64,000 nucleotides of DNA from the NCBI GenBank assembly GCA_964569795.1, contig CAZMVB010000010.1:1-64000 (forward strand), read 5' to 3'. Shown here in pieces: positions 1 through 7,270 of this stretch. Numbering within the stretch: position 1 is the stretch's first letter; every line of letters begins with the position of its first letter. A program made the position numbers and the translations under genes. The stretch is from JAHJDS01 sp964569795. Lineage in GTDB: Bacteria > Desulfobacterota > Desulfarculia > Desulfarculales > JAHJDS01. The notes below the pieces were generated by a model. That model did no database searches. It worked only from the letters and a program-made list of their open reading frames with translations, and was not told where the DNA came from.

Positions 1-28
1 ACATGTTGACGCGCAATATCTTGAACAT
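1..28 (-). CDS. 5' end of a probable aldehyde:ferredoxin oxidoreductase (cut by window edge)
   Basis: Only nine codons are inside the window, reading MFKILRVNM from an ATG at 28 downward. They are preceded by a strong ribosome binding site on the minus strand (AGGGAGGGG at about 33-41). This N-terminus is typical of tungsten aldehyde:ferredoxin oxidoreductases, whose first strand commonly reads as K-I-L-R-V-N/D. The start site is well supported; the family is inferred from nine residues and needs the neighbouring sequence. Confidence 0.4.
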
Positions 29-413
29 GACGCCCCTCCCTGGTGCGGTTACCTTGACTATTCAAACTTACCGGGCCGGACCGGGTCCCGTCAAGAGAAA
101 GCCTGTATTTTCCAGGGGTTATATATGTCAAGCTTGGCATAAAGACCAGGGATAATATCATGACGGGGTTCCCGGCCAACAGATTGACCGGAGGCCTTCA
201 GAGACACTTCGGGCGACTGGGTGGTGTGGCAAGTCGTTATTCGCCCGAGGCCTTTTCTTCCATCGCGGGGCGGGGCATTCGATGGCCTTCCTCGACGGCC
301 TCGGTCGCCTCGAGACAGCGGCGACCGCCCTCCGAAAAAATTTTATTCGCCGGCCATTGAAGGCCCCTTTGGCCGTAATTAACGTCTCTTTACACCAAAA
401 TTCGGAGGAAAAA
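29..413. other. Intergenic region, divergent promoters
   Basis: This stretch separates the minus-strand gene at the left edge from the lipoprotein gene. No convincing coding frame is seen. On the minus strand a TTGACA (about 133-128) lies a plausible distance upstream of a weak -10, and would serve the left-edge gene. A short GGCC-rich inverted repeat sits near 350-375. Confidence 0.4.
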
Positions 414-608
414 ATGAGACGGTTGCTCGTCATCGTCCTGGCCCTGGGACTGGTGATCGGGGCAGCCGGGTGCGCTAAGTTCTGGAGCCATCCGCCCGGG
501 GCAACTTCCCCGGCGGAAACGTATAATTGGCTCCCTTCTGCCAACCCGGACTATTTCCCCGAGGTTGACAACACCACCTTTCCCCGTGGCTACATGGGTG
601 GTCCGTAA
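414..608 (+). CDS. Small predicted lipoprotein
   Basis: This is a 64-residue protein with a basic start (MRRLL), a hydrophobic stretch at residues 4-18 and a lipobox-like sequence ending in Cys20 (IGAAGC). That suggests export and lipidation, with a mature part of only about 45 residues rich in Pro, Asn and aromatic residues. The ATG at 414 has a good ribosome binding site (GGAGG at 404-408), so it is preferred over a longer frame starting at 282. A strong terminator follows, so the gene looks monocistronic. No family is recognised; envelope location is the only inference. Confidence 0.65.
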   Translation: MRRLLVIVLALGLVIGAAGCAKFWSHPPGATSPAETYNWLPSANPDYFPEVDNTTFPRGYMGGP

Positions 609-633
609 ACCCCATAACCCCACCAGCTAGCCA

Positions 634-671
634 GGCCGTCCCCGTCACCAGGCCGGGGGCGGCCTTTTCTT
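634..671 (+). terminator. Rho-independent terminator after the small lipoprotein
   Basis: An 11-bp stem (634-644 pairing with 654-664, one G-U pair) with a 9-nt loop is followed directly by TTTTCTT. It closes the lipoprotein transcript. Confidence 0.85.
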
Positions 672-706
672 GTCCGGATCAGGTGCCTCGGTCATCGATT
701 CGTCGC

Positions 707-811
707 TTAACCGATGAGCCGCATGGCCGCCATCGCCGCCTCGACGTCGGTCTCGGTGTTGAACGGCCTCGGGCTGAGGCGCAGGTCATCAGACCCACGG
801 CCTCCCGCGGC
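707..811 (-). pseudogene. Remnant of the C-terminus of a class V aminotransferase
   Basis: Read on the minus strand from about 811 to the TAA at 709-707, the frame gives a tail containing LRLSPRPFNTETDVEAAMAA. This matches the end of class V aminotransferases and cysteine desulfurases, where an R-x-S-P-x-x-x-N-T-E-x-D/E-V motif precedes the last helix. Upstream of about 811 the homology stops in AT-rich sequence and no start or catalytic domain remains. I read it as a decayed fragment left by a deletion. The resemblance is by eye over about 30 residues. Confidence 0.5.
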
Positions 812-929
812 CCTTAAAAATAAACGGAACCAGGATCTTTTATGCTAATGTGGCCTCACTTGAAGGCCGCACCGTCCGGCCGGGCCCGGGCATTGACCCG
901 TCTTTCAGGCCCACCTCAGGAGCGTCACC

Positions 930-2222
930 TTGGATAAGCTGATCAACTGGGACAAACTGGTCGGCCGCTTTCACCAGGTCTGGACCTGGTTCCAGACCGA
1001 GGTCCTCACCCTGGCCAGCCTGGTTCAAGTCCTGACCGTGGGCGGCGTGTTCCTCGGGGCCTGGCTTCTGGGACGACCGCTCAAGCGCTGGCTGACCTGG
1101 CTGCTCGACCGGCAGGCCTGGGCCGGGGGCAAGACGGGCCGGTTTCTGAGGCGGATCGTTTCCGAGATGACGCTGATCCTGGCCGTGGCGTCGTTGTGGG
1201 TGGCCACGGGCGTGGCCAGGGGCATGAACTGGCCCGGTCACCTGCTGGAGACGGCGGCCGCCCTGACCAGCGCCTGGGTGGTCATCCGCCTGGCCGCCTC
1301 GGTGGTCCGGGACCCCCACTGGTCCCGGTTCATCGCCGTCATCGCCTGGACCATCGCCGCCTTGCAGGTGGTGGGCCTGCTGGGCTACATCATCGGGCTG
1401 CTCGACTCGCTGGCCATCACCCTGGGCCAGGTCCGCATCTCGGCCCTGGCGGTGATCAAGGGCGTCATCGTCCTGACCCTGCTGCTCAAGCTGGCCACCA
1501 GCGCCGGGGGTCTCCTCGAACGGCGGATCTACACCCTGACCGGACTGACCCCCTCGGTCCAGGTCCTGATGAGCAAGGCCCTCAAGATCACCCTGTTCAC
1601 CGTGGCCATCCTGATTTCGCTCAGCGCCGTGGGGGTGGACCTGTCGGCCTTTGCCTTTATCGGCGGCGCCATCGGCGTGGGGCTCGGTTTCGGCCTGCAG
1701 AAGGTGGTCTCCAACCTGGTCAGCGGGGTGATCATCTTGATGGACCGCTCGGTCAAGCCGGGCGACGTCATCGAGGTCGGCCAGACCTACGGAAAGATCA
1801 AGTCCCTGGGGGCGCGGTACGTCTCGGTCATCACCCGGGACGGGACCGAGTACCTCATCCCCAACGAGAACCTGATCACCAACCAGGTCATCAACTGGTC
1901 GTTTTCGGGCCGGGACGTCAGGTTGAAGATACCGGTCGGGGTGGCCTATGACGCGGACGTGGCCCTGGCCATGGACCTGATGATCGCCGCGGCCAAAGAG
2001 ACGCCCCGGGTCCTGACCGAGCCCGGCCCGAGATGCCAGCTCAAGAATTTCGGGGAAAGCGCCATCGAGCTGGAGCTGCGGCTGTGGATCAGCGATCCGG
2101 AGAACGGCATCTCCAACGTGCGCAGCCAGGTCCGCCTGAACATCTGGCAGAAGTTCAAGGACAGCGGCATCGAGATCCCCTTCCCCCAGCGCGACGTGCA
2201 CGTCAAATCCGGGGCCGTCTGA
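930..2222 (+). CDS. MscS-family small-conductance mechanosensitive channel
   Basis: This 430-residue membrane protein should release solutes on hypo-osmotic shock. The N-terminal half has about five hydrophobic segments. The MscS core begins near residue 240, with the Gly/Ala-rich pore helix (FIGGAIGVGLGFGLQ) followed by the beta domain signature (DRSVKPGDVIEV), then the C-terminal alpha/beta vestibule domain. At 430 residues it is longer than E. coli MscS (286), because of extra N-terminal transmembrane helices, as in MscS-like subfamilies. The start is a TTG at 930 with AGGAG at 918-922. It stands alone between two unrelated genes. Confidence 0.9.
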   Translation: MDKLINWDKLVGRFHQVWTWFQTEVLTLASLVQVLTVGGVFLGAWLLGRPLKRWLTWLLDRQAWAGGKTGRFLRRIVSEMTLILAVASLWVATGVARGMNWPGHLLETAAALTSAWVVIRLAASVVRDPHWSRFIAVIAWTIAALQVVGLLGYIIGLLDSLAITLGQVRISALAVIKGVIVLTLLLKLATSAGGLLERRIYTLTGLTPSVQVLMSKALKITLFTVAILISLSAVGVDLSAFAFIGGAIGVGLGFGLQKVVSNLVSGVIILMDRSVKPGDVIEVGQTYGKIKSLGARYVSVITRDGTEYLIPNENLITNQVINWSFSGRDVRLKIPVGVAYDADVALAMDLMIAAAKETPRVLTEPGPRCQLKNFGESAIELELRLWISDPENGISNVRSQVRLNIWQKFKDSGIEIPFPQRDVHVKSGAV

Positions 2223-2319
2223 GCCGTTTCCGGGCCATGCATTTTCAAGTATGGGCGGCCGCAACATAGCCGTTAATTTCGGGCCGGCCAGTCATAACAA
2301 CCGGGGGTCTGGATAAATC

Positions 2320-3207
2320 ATGACCAAGGAGCTAATTGTTGACAAAAACGGCCAGACGTTGCGCGGCGATATTGACGAGTTTATCGAGTCCCTCATGACC
2401 GGAAGTCAACTCATTTTCCGGGCGGCCAGCGACGCCTTCAAGATCAACGACAATCAAGAAGGCCTTTATGGGTCAGAGGCCCTGGTGGAGAGCTGTTTGT
2501 GCCGTTCGTTCCTGGTGGTTCCTGAGTTGAAGTACTTTGCCGGGGTGCTCGGTCCCCTTCATTGCGCCGTTCAACTGCCAGATTCATATTTTCCGCTGCA
2601 CTGGCACGGTCAGCCGATATATTATTTTCAGACCGCCGATTCGGGCAACAACCAATCTGTTAGACATTTTTTTACCCACCCGGACTGGCCGGAACGGCCC
2701 AGTAAAACCGGATCATACCGACCCATGATGTGGTTGTCGAAATCCATCTTTGAAAAGAAGTTGCATGTGGATGACAGCGGTCGTTTGTTGATGGATTCAG
2801 GAACAGACATCGGAAACGCCGTATTGAAAGGGAAGAGGCAGCACGTTTTGATCAAAAATTTATATTCGGAAGTAGTCGGTTCGAACCTGACTTGTGATTA
2901 TTGGTTTGGATTCGATCTCGACCTGGTTCAATACTATCCCGGCCAAAACTCGGCCACGGCCCAGGTATCAGATTGCGTTCTGACCAATTTGCAATCTCCT
3001 TTTTCAATTGAAGATTGCAATGAAGTCAGTCTGCTTATTTCATCCACGGGCCATGTTTCTTTCGTCATCCGGACCGGACATAAAACTCAGACCATCAAGA
3101 CGTCTTTTCAGGGGAAAGAAGTGCCTCTGGGGTATGAGACTCGGTGTCACCTGACCGAGGGCGAGCTGCGTCGGCAAAAGGAAATCATCTGGTTTGTCGA
3201 GAAATAA
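2320..3207 (+). CDS. Hypothetical protein of unknown family
   Basis: This 295-residue protein has no recognised domain. It is soluble in character, with no signal peptide or membrane segment. It has Cys pairs around residues 60 and 88, an aromatic/His-rich patch (FPLHWHGQPIYYF) near residue 95 and a mixed beta-rich C-terminus ending WFVEK. Base composition is visibly more AT-rich than its neighbours, and codon choice includes many AT-ending codons, which suggests recent acquisition. No clear Shine-Dalgarno precedes the ATG at 2320. The gene stands alone. Confidence 0.7.
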   Translation: MTKELIVDKNGQTLRGDIDEFIESLMTGSQLIFRAASDAFKINDNQEGLYGSEALVESCLCRSFLVVPELKYFAGVLGPLHCAVQLPDSYFPLHWHGQPIYYFQTADSGNNQSVRHFFTHPDWPERPSKTGSYRPMMWLSKSIFEKKLHVDDSGRLLMDSGTDIGNAVLKGKRQHVLIKNLYSEVVGSNLTCDYWFGFDLDLVQYYPGQNSATAQVSDCVLTNLQSPFSIEDCNEVSLLISSTGHVSFVIRTGHKTQTIKTSFQGKEVPLGYETRCHLTEGELRRQKEIIWFVEK

Positions 3208-3268
3208 TTTGCCCTGACGACCGGTGCCAATCTTCCGGCCTTGACTACCCTCGGCCCGGTGATTTCCG

Positions 3269-3298
3269 TTGACGGGCCCGGATCGGACGTGCTCTATT
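3269..3298 (+). promoter_or_regulatory. Possible sigma70 promoter of the selenoprotein gene
   Basis: TTGACG (3269-3274) and TCTATT (3293-3298) are separated by 18 nt and lie about 95 nt upstream of the ATG at 3393. The -10 match is moderate. Confidence 0.35.
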
Positions 3299-3392
3299 TT
3301 TTGTATACAGGTCGATCGGGGTGATGGCCGGCCGGGCTGAAGGCCCGGACATCTCCCCTGACACCCCATAACAAGACAAGGGGGGCAGAGAC

Positions 3393-4100
3393 ATGGGCCA
3401 AGCGAGCGATCTGGACCGGACGTTCAACGTCATCATGAAGCACATGGTCGAGACCGGACAGGCGCCGCACTACACCGAGATCGCGGCGGCCCTGGGCGTC
3501 ACGGTCGAGGAAGGGCGGCAGGCCCTCCACGCCCTGTTCAAGGCCGGGGTGCCGGGCTGGCTCCACCCGGGCACGGACCTGATCGCCTCGTTCGCCCCGT
3601 TCAACAACCTGCCCACCCAGTACCGGATCACCATTGATGGGCAGCAGAAATGGTTCGGCCAGTGAGGCTTCGAGTCGCTGGCGGTCTGCTGGCTGTATCC
3701 CGCCAAAACGGTCCAGATCGACGCCCCGTGTCTGGACTGCGGCGAGCCCATCCGGGTCAAAATCAAAGACGGGCAGGTCCTCGAGGTCGATCCTTCAGGG
3801 GTGGTGGGCTACGTGGCCGTGCCCCTGTACAAGTGGTTCGAGAACGTCGCCCTTGCCTGAAGCACCATGAATCTCTTCCGGTCGGAAGAGCACGTGCGCA
3901 ACTGGGCCGGGTTCGCCCTGGAGAGCGACGAGGGGATCATCGCCCTGCCCGATCTGGTCAAGCTCTTTTCGGGCAGCTACTTTCGGCGGCGCCTGGACGG
4001 GGACTGGGTCTCGAACAGCCGCCAGTACGCGGCCGAGATGGCGGCCACGCTCAAGGAGATCGGCAAGACGAGTCAGTTCTGGCGGTTCAAGCGCGGCTGA
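3393..4100 (+). CDS. MerB-like (organomercurial lyase family) selenoprotein with two selenocysteines
   Basis: Read through two in-frame TGA codons (3663-3665 and 3858-3860), this frame gives 235 residues; E. coli-type MerB has 212. The ATG at 3393 has a strong ribosome binding site (AAGGGGGG, 3378-3385). Residues 1-65 form a MerB-like helical N-terminal domain. The core aligns by eye with MerB: strand QYRITIDGQ before U91, then G-F-E94 (MerB C96-A-L-D99); IDAPC113 with MerB C117; E-V-D-P-S-G with E-P-A-G; and ALA-U156 with the C159 of FCC. Known biochemistry: Cys96, Asp99 and Cys159 cleave the C-Hg bond in MerB. Here both cysteines would be Sec and Asp99 is Glu. Each TGA has a SECIS-like hairpin behind it. 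All three segments share one frame with conserved family features, so a pseudogene is unlikely. The substrate (organomercury or another organometal) is inference; no mer genes lie beside it. Confidence 0.85.
3663..3694 (+). promoter_or_regulatory. Bacterial SECIS element 1 with recoded UGA
   Basis: After the TGA at 3663 the RNA can fold 3673-3680 against 3686-3694, with a U bulge and a U-U mismatch, leaving the loop GCGGU. The loop GGU lies 21-23 nt from the first base of UGA; in E. coli fdhF the GGU is at 22-24 and the same GGUCUG core occurs. This fits SelB-dependent selenocysteine insertion at codon 91. Confidence 0.75.
3858..3890 (+). promoter_or_regulatory. Bacterial SECIS element 2 with recoded UGA
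   Basis: After the TGA at 3858 a perfect 7-bp stem (3873-3879 with 3884-3890) carries a GGTC tetraloop. Its GGU is 23-25 nt from the first base of UGA. Stem length, spacing and apical GGU match the bacterial SECIS consensus closely, supporting selenocysteine at codon 156. Confidence 0.85.
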
Positions 4101-4110
4101 GGGAATTATG

Positions 4111-4131
4111 GGCCGGTCCATCGGACCGGCC
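4111..4131 (+). terminator. Hairpin after the selenoprotein gene
   Basis: A perfect 9-bp inverted repeat (4111-4119 with 4123-4131, loop ATC) follows the stop codon by ten bases. It has no T-run, so it may stabilise the mRNA end or act only as a weak terminator. Confidence 0.45.
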
Positions 4132-4214
4132 GTGACGTGCCTGACCGGGCCGTTCGCCCCGCCTGAAGGGCGGGCGGCCCGGCCCTGAGCTGACACACCT
4201 CCGGCGTTGAGGTC

Positions 4215-5291
4215 ATGAACAGACGGGATTTCTTGCGCCTCGGCGCCCGGGCCGGCCTGGCGGCCGGTCTGGGCGGGACCGCGGCCTGCGTGGGGCCGGC
4301 GACCATGTCCGCGGCCGACCGCCGGGTCATGACCGGCCTGAGGGTCCTGGACGCCCACGCTCACCCCTACCAGTTCTATACCTCGGTCCCGGATTTGGAC
4401 CCGACCACCCCGACCGTCGAGGCCATGACCGAGGCCAATGTGGTCTGCTGCGCCTGGGCGGCCGTGGGCGACCTGGTCTATCGGCGGCTGCGCGGGCCCG
4501 GCTCGGCCTACGTGGACACGGTCAATCAACTGGCCGAGGCCAGATCCCGGATGAGGCGTCAGGGCGTGCGCCTGGTGACCAGGGCGGCCCAGGTCCCGGC
4601 CGCCGTGGGCCCGGGAAGGCCCCCCGGGGCGATCCTGGCCATCGAGGGCGGCGACGCCCTGGAAGGCCGGATCAAAAACCTGGACCGGTTTTATGCTCGG
4701 GGCGTCCGGATGATCACCCTGGTCCACTACACCCCCAACGCCCTGGGCGACATCATGACCCGGCGGCCGATACGCGGCGGCCTGACCCGGTTCGGCCGGC
4801 AGGTGGTCGAGGGCATGCAAAGGCGGGGCATGATCATCGACCTGGCCCACGCCGACGACAAGACCGTCCGGGACGTCCTGGCCGCGGCCTCGGCCCCGGT
4901 AATCGATTCCCACACCAGTCCCCGGCCCCGTCAGCTCAGCCGGAGACGGACCACCCGCCTCCGGACCTGGAAAAACATGGAGCTCATCGCCAAGGCCGGG
5001 GGCCTGATCTGCACCTGGCCCCTGGCCTTTGCCGGCCGCGGGGTGTCACGAATCACCTTCCTGGACTGGGCCGCGGAAATCCGGCTGATGAAACAGCGGC
5101 TGGGCATGGCCCACGTCGGTCTGGGCACGGACGGCGGCGGGCGCGTCCCCCGCCTGATCCGGGGATTTCATGACTACCGGAGCCTGCCCCGGCTGGTTAC
5201 GGCCATGGGCCGGGTGGGACTGTCGCGCCCGGACATCCAGGCCTACCTGGGCGGAAATTTCCTGCGGGTCATCCGCACGGTCCTGGGTTGA
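4215..5291 (+). CDS. Tat-exported membrane-dipeptidase-like amidohydrolase (peptidase M19 family)
   Basis: This 358-residue protein begins with a twin-arginine signal (RRDFLRLGA) and a hydrophobic stretch ending near TAACVG, so export as a folded, possibly lipidated protein is likely. The M19 zinc-enzyme fold is indicated in order by DAHAHP, AIEGGDALEG, the DLAHAD histidine, DSHTSPRP and a late LGTDGGG. Known M19 enzymes hydrolyse dipeptides with a binuclear zinc site. The first metal motif here is H-x-H rather than the usual H-x-D, so substrate or metal use may differ. It stands alone downstream of the selenoprotein gene, with only a weak ribosome binding site. Confidence 0.8.
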   Translation: MNRRDFLRLGARAGLAAGLGGTAACVGPATMSAADRRVMTGLRVLDAHAHPYQFYTSVPDLDPTTPTVEAMTEANVVCCAWAAVGDLVYRRLRGPGSAYVDTVNQLAEARSRMRRQGVRLVTRAAQVPAAVGPGRPPGAILAIEGGDALEGRIKNLDRFYARGVRMITLVHYTPNALGDIMTRRPIRGGLTRFGRQVVEGMQRRGMIIDLAHADDKTVRDVLAAASAPVIDSHTSPRPRQLSRRRTTRLRTWKNMELIAKAGGLICTWPLAFAGRGVSRITFLDWAAEIRLMKQRLGMAHVGLGTDGGGRVPRLIRGFHDYRSLPRLVTAMGRVGLSRPDIQAYLGGNFLRVIRTVLG

Positions 5292-5382
5292 CGACCCCCT
5301 GTTCCCGGCGGGCCTCGAATGGTAGAAAAGATTGTGGCCGGACTGGGCCATCGGCCTTTCGCCCGAAAAGGAGAGATCGCCC

Positions 5383-6294
5383 ATGAAGTCCTTGCGGACC
5401 CCGGACGAACGGTTCATTGATCTGCCTGATTTTCCCTTTGAGCCCTGTTACGCCGAGATTGACGATGAGGACGGCGGCTGGCTGCGCGTCCATTACGTGG
5501 ACCAGGGACCGCCCGGCGGCGAGACGGTCCTGCTGATGCACGGCGAGCCGACCTGGTCTTACTTGTACCGGAAGATGATTCCCGCGCTGGTCCAGGCTGG
5601 GTACCGGGCCGTGGCCCCGGACCTGGTGGGATTCGGCCGCTCGGACAAGCCGGCCTCTCGCCAGGACTACACCTACAACCGCCACGTGGCCTGGATGAAG
5701 AGCTGGCTGGACCAGGTCGATCTGAAGCGGATCACCCTGGTCTGTCAGGACTGGGGCGGCCTGGTCGGCCTGCGGCTGGTGGCCGCCGCCCCGGAGAGAT
5801 TCGCCCGGGTGGTCGTGGCCAACACCGGACTGCCCACGGGCGAGCACCGGATGTCCGACGCCTTTGTGGCCTGGAGGAAATTTTCCCGCGAAACGCCGAC
5901 GTTCGACGTGGGCCGGATCGTGTCCGGGGGCTGCCGCCTGGGGCTGTCCGACGAGGCCATCGCCGCCTACGACGCCCCGTTCCCGGACGAATCCTACAAG
6001 GAGGGGGCCCGGATCTTTCCGTCCCTGGTGCCCACCGAGCCGGACGCCCCCGGCACGGCCGAGAACCGGGAGGCCTGGCAGGTCCTCCGGCGATTCGACC
6101 GGCCCTTCCTGACGGCCTTCAGTGACGGCGACCCGATCACCCGGGGAGGCGAGGGGGTGTTTCAGAAACTGGTCCCCGGCGCCCAGGCCCAGCCGCACAC
6201 CACCATCAAGGACGCCGGCCACTTCCTGCAGGAGGATCAGGGCCCGGGGCTGGCCCGGGTAGTGATCGAGTTCATGACCAAAACGGCCGGGTAG
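5383..6294 (+). CDS. Haloalkane dehalogenase-type alpha/beta hydrolase
   Basis: This 303-residue protein is of the DhlA/HLD-I type, which swap a carbon-bound halogen for hydroxyl. Visible residues are the oxyanion motif H53-G-E-P-T-W, the nucleophile Asp123 followed by halide-stabilising Trp124 in CQDWGG, a later acid in FSDGDP and the histidine of DAGHFLQED near residue 286. These fit DhlA D124/W125/D260/H289. The ATG at 5383 has AAGGAGAG at 5368-5375, so the longer frame from 5332 is discarded. Halide specificity cannot be told from sequence. It is convergent with the DUF1848 gene. Confidence 0.88.
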   Translation: MKSLRTPDERFIDLPDFPFEPCYAEIDDEDGGWLRVHYVDQGPPGGETVLLMHGEPTWSYLYRKMIPALVQAGYRAVAPDLVGFGRSDKPASRQDYTYNRHVAWMKSWLDQVDLKRITLVCQDWGGLVGLRLVAAAPERFARVVVANTGLPTGEHRMSDAFVAWRKFSRETPTFDVGRIVSGGCRLGLSDEAIAAYDAPFPDESYKEGARIFPSLVPTEPDAPGTAENREAWQVLRRFDRPFLTAFSDGDPITRGGEGVFQKLVPGAQAQPHTTIKDAGHFLQEDQGPGLARVVIEFMTKTAG

Positions 6295-6334
6295 CCGGGC
6301 GACGATCCCGGGAAGGGGCCACCTTATTATCTTG

Positions 6335-7270
6335 TCACCAAGGCAATCGGTGCTGCAATGGTTGTGGGGTAACTGCTGGAGGTTCTCCGACCATGATTGG
6401 AGATTCGGGTCGGTGGCGCTGAAGGCGTTGAGTAACGGCCCTGTCCGAAACTGTCGAGTAACAATACACACAGCCGTGTCCACAGGTGTCTGCAGCACCG
6501 ATGTCTTTGCTTTTAGCGCATCCGCAGGCCGGGCGTTGACCGGGATCCTTGGGCCAGGTTAATCCAGAGGGCCACAGCCGTTCAATCAATTCGCCATCTA
6601 TACACCTGCCTGGCGCAATACCCAATTCGGTTGGTATCCGGGGGTCGCAACAGGATTGCATTATTGCCCCATTGCTGGCAGCGCAGCTAGCCAGTTCACG
6701 CAACATGTCCATTGTAGCTGGACGGTTGGCGGCCTCAAAATCGACCTTTAGACCGGCTTGGGCCAGGTCCATGAGATGGCGTCTAGTTTTTCGATAATAC
6801 TGGACTAAGCTAATGATGACCCTCAAAGTGTAACCTTCGAGCCGATCCGCCAATGCGGAAAAGACATGTAGGTGGTAATCATAGTCGGTCAGATTCGAGA
6901 TTACTATTGGGTCGTATCGCCAGATGACCCGCTCTGGTCCCAGCCGATCGCTGAGAAGCCGAAAAGATTCGATTCGCCGCTCCAAAGGCGGCACGCGCGG
7001 CTCAAGCAAGCGGGGATAGTCGTTCAAAGTGAATAGGAAGTAGTAGCGATATCCCCGCTGGTCGAGCTCGTCGAGTTGTTTCAGGAACGGCTGAGGATTT
7101 TTGGTCCAGAACACCATTGCATCTACGTCCTCGGGCCTGAGGGAGACCCATGACACCTGGCGTGGATTGAAGGGATTGGCCACCAAGCAGTGGCTCTCCC
7201 GGACCCGATTCATCAACCACTCGCCGAAAAATGCCGGAATGTCGGTCCGGCGACTAATACTAAGGATCAA
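6335..7270 (-). CDS. DUF1848 family Fe-S protein
   Basis: This 311-residue protein starts LSISRRTDIPAFF, the hallmark N-terminus of DUF1848. It carries the family's Cys-rich tail near residues 245-275: CGCAKSKDIG, then DTCGHGCVYCYS. The C-x3-C-x2-C pattern resembles the cluster motif of radical SAM proteins, so a 4Fe-4S cluster is likely; the function of the family is not known to me. The start is TTG at 7270, overlapping the TGA of the upstream gene (TTGA), which implies translational coupling. The pair is co-transcribed and the partner is a methyltransferase-fold protein. Confidence 0.85.
   Translation of the reverse strand: MILSISRRTDIPAFFGEWLMNRVRESHCLVANPFNPRQVSWVSLRPEDVDAMVFWTKNPQPFLKQLDELDQRGYRYYFLFTLNDYPRLLEPRVPPLERRIESFRLLSDRLGPERVIWRYDPIVISNLTDYDYHLHVFSALADRLEGYTLRVIISLVQYYRKTRRHLMDLAQAGLKVDFEAANRPATMDMLRELASCAASNGAIMQSCCDPRIPTELGIAPGRCIDGELIERLWPSGLTWPKDPGQRPACGCAKSKDIGAADTCGHGCVYCYSTVSDRAVTQRLQRHRPESPIMVGEPPAVTPQPLQHRLPW

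Noticed and set aside
840..2267. Long minus-strand open frame opposite the MscS gene
   Set aside because: It is a GC-rich antisense shadow of low-complexity Gly/Asp/Gln/Pro composition; the plus-strand frame has clear family motifs. Many similar frames elsewhere (for example 18292-19854 minus, 28544-30658 minus, 37891-39435 minus) were dropped for the same reason.
3393..3665. Reading the MerB-like locus as a broken gene or as separate short genes (3393-3665 and one starting at ATG 3867)
   Set aside because: All segments share one frame and align continuously with MerB. Both stops are TGA, at catalytic cysteine positions, with SECIS-like hairpins behind them. ATG 3867 lies inside the second hairpin region and has no ribosome binding site.
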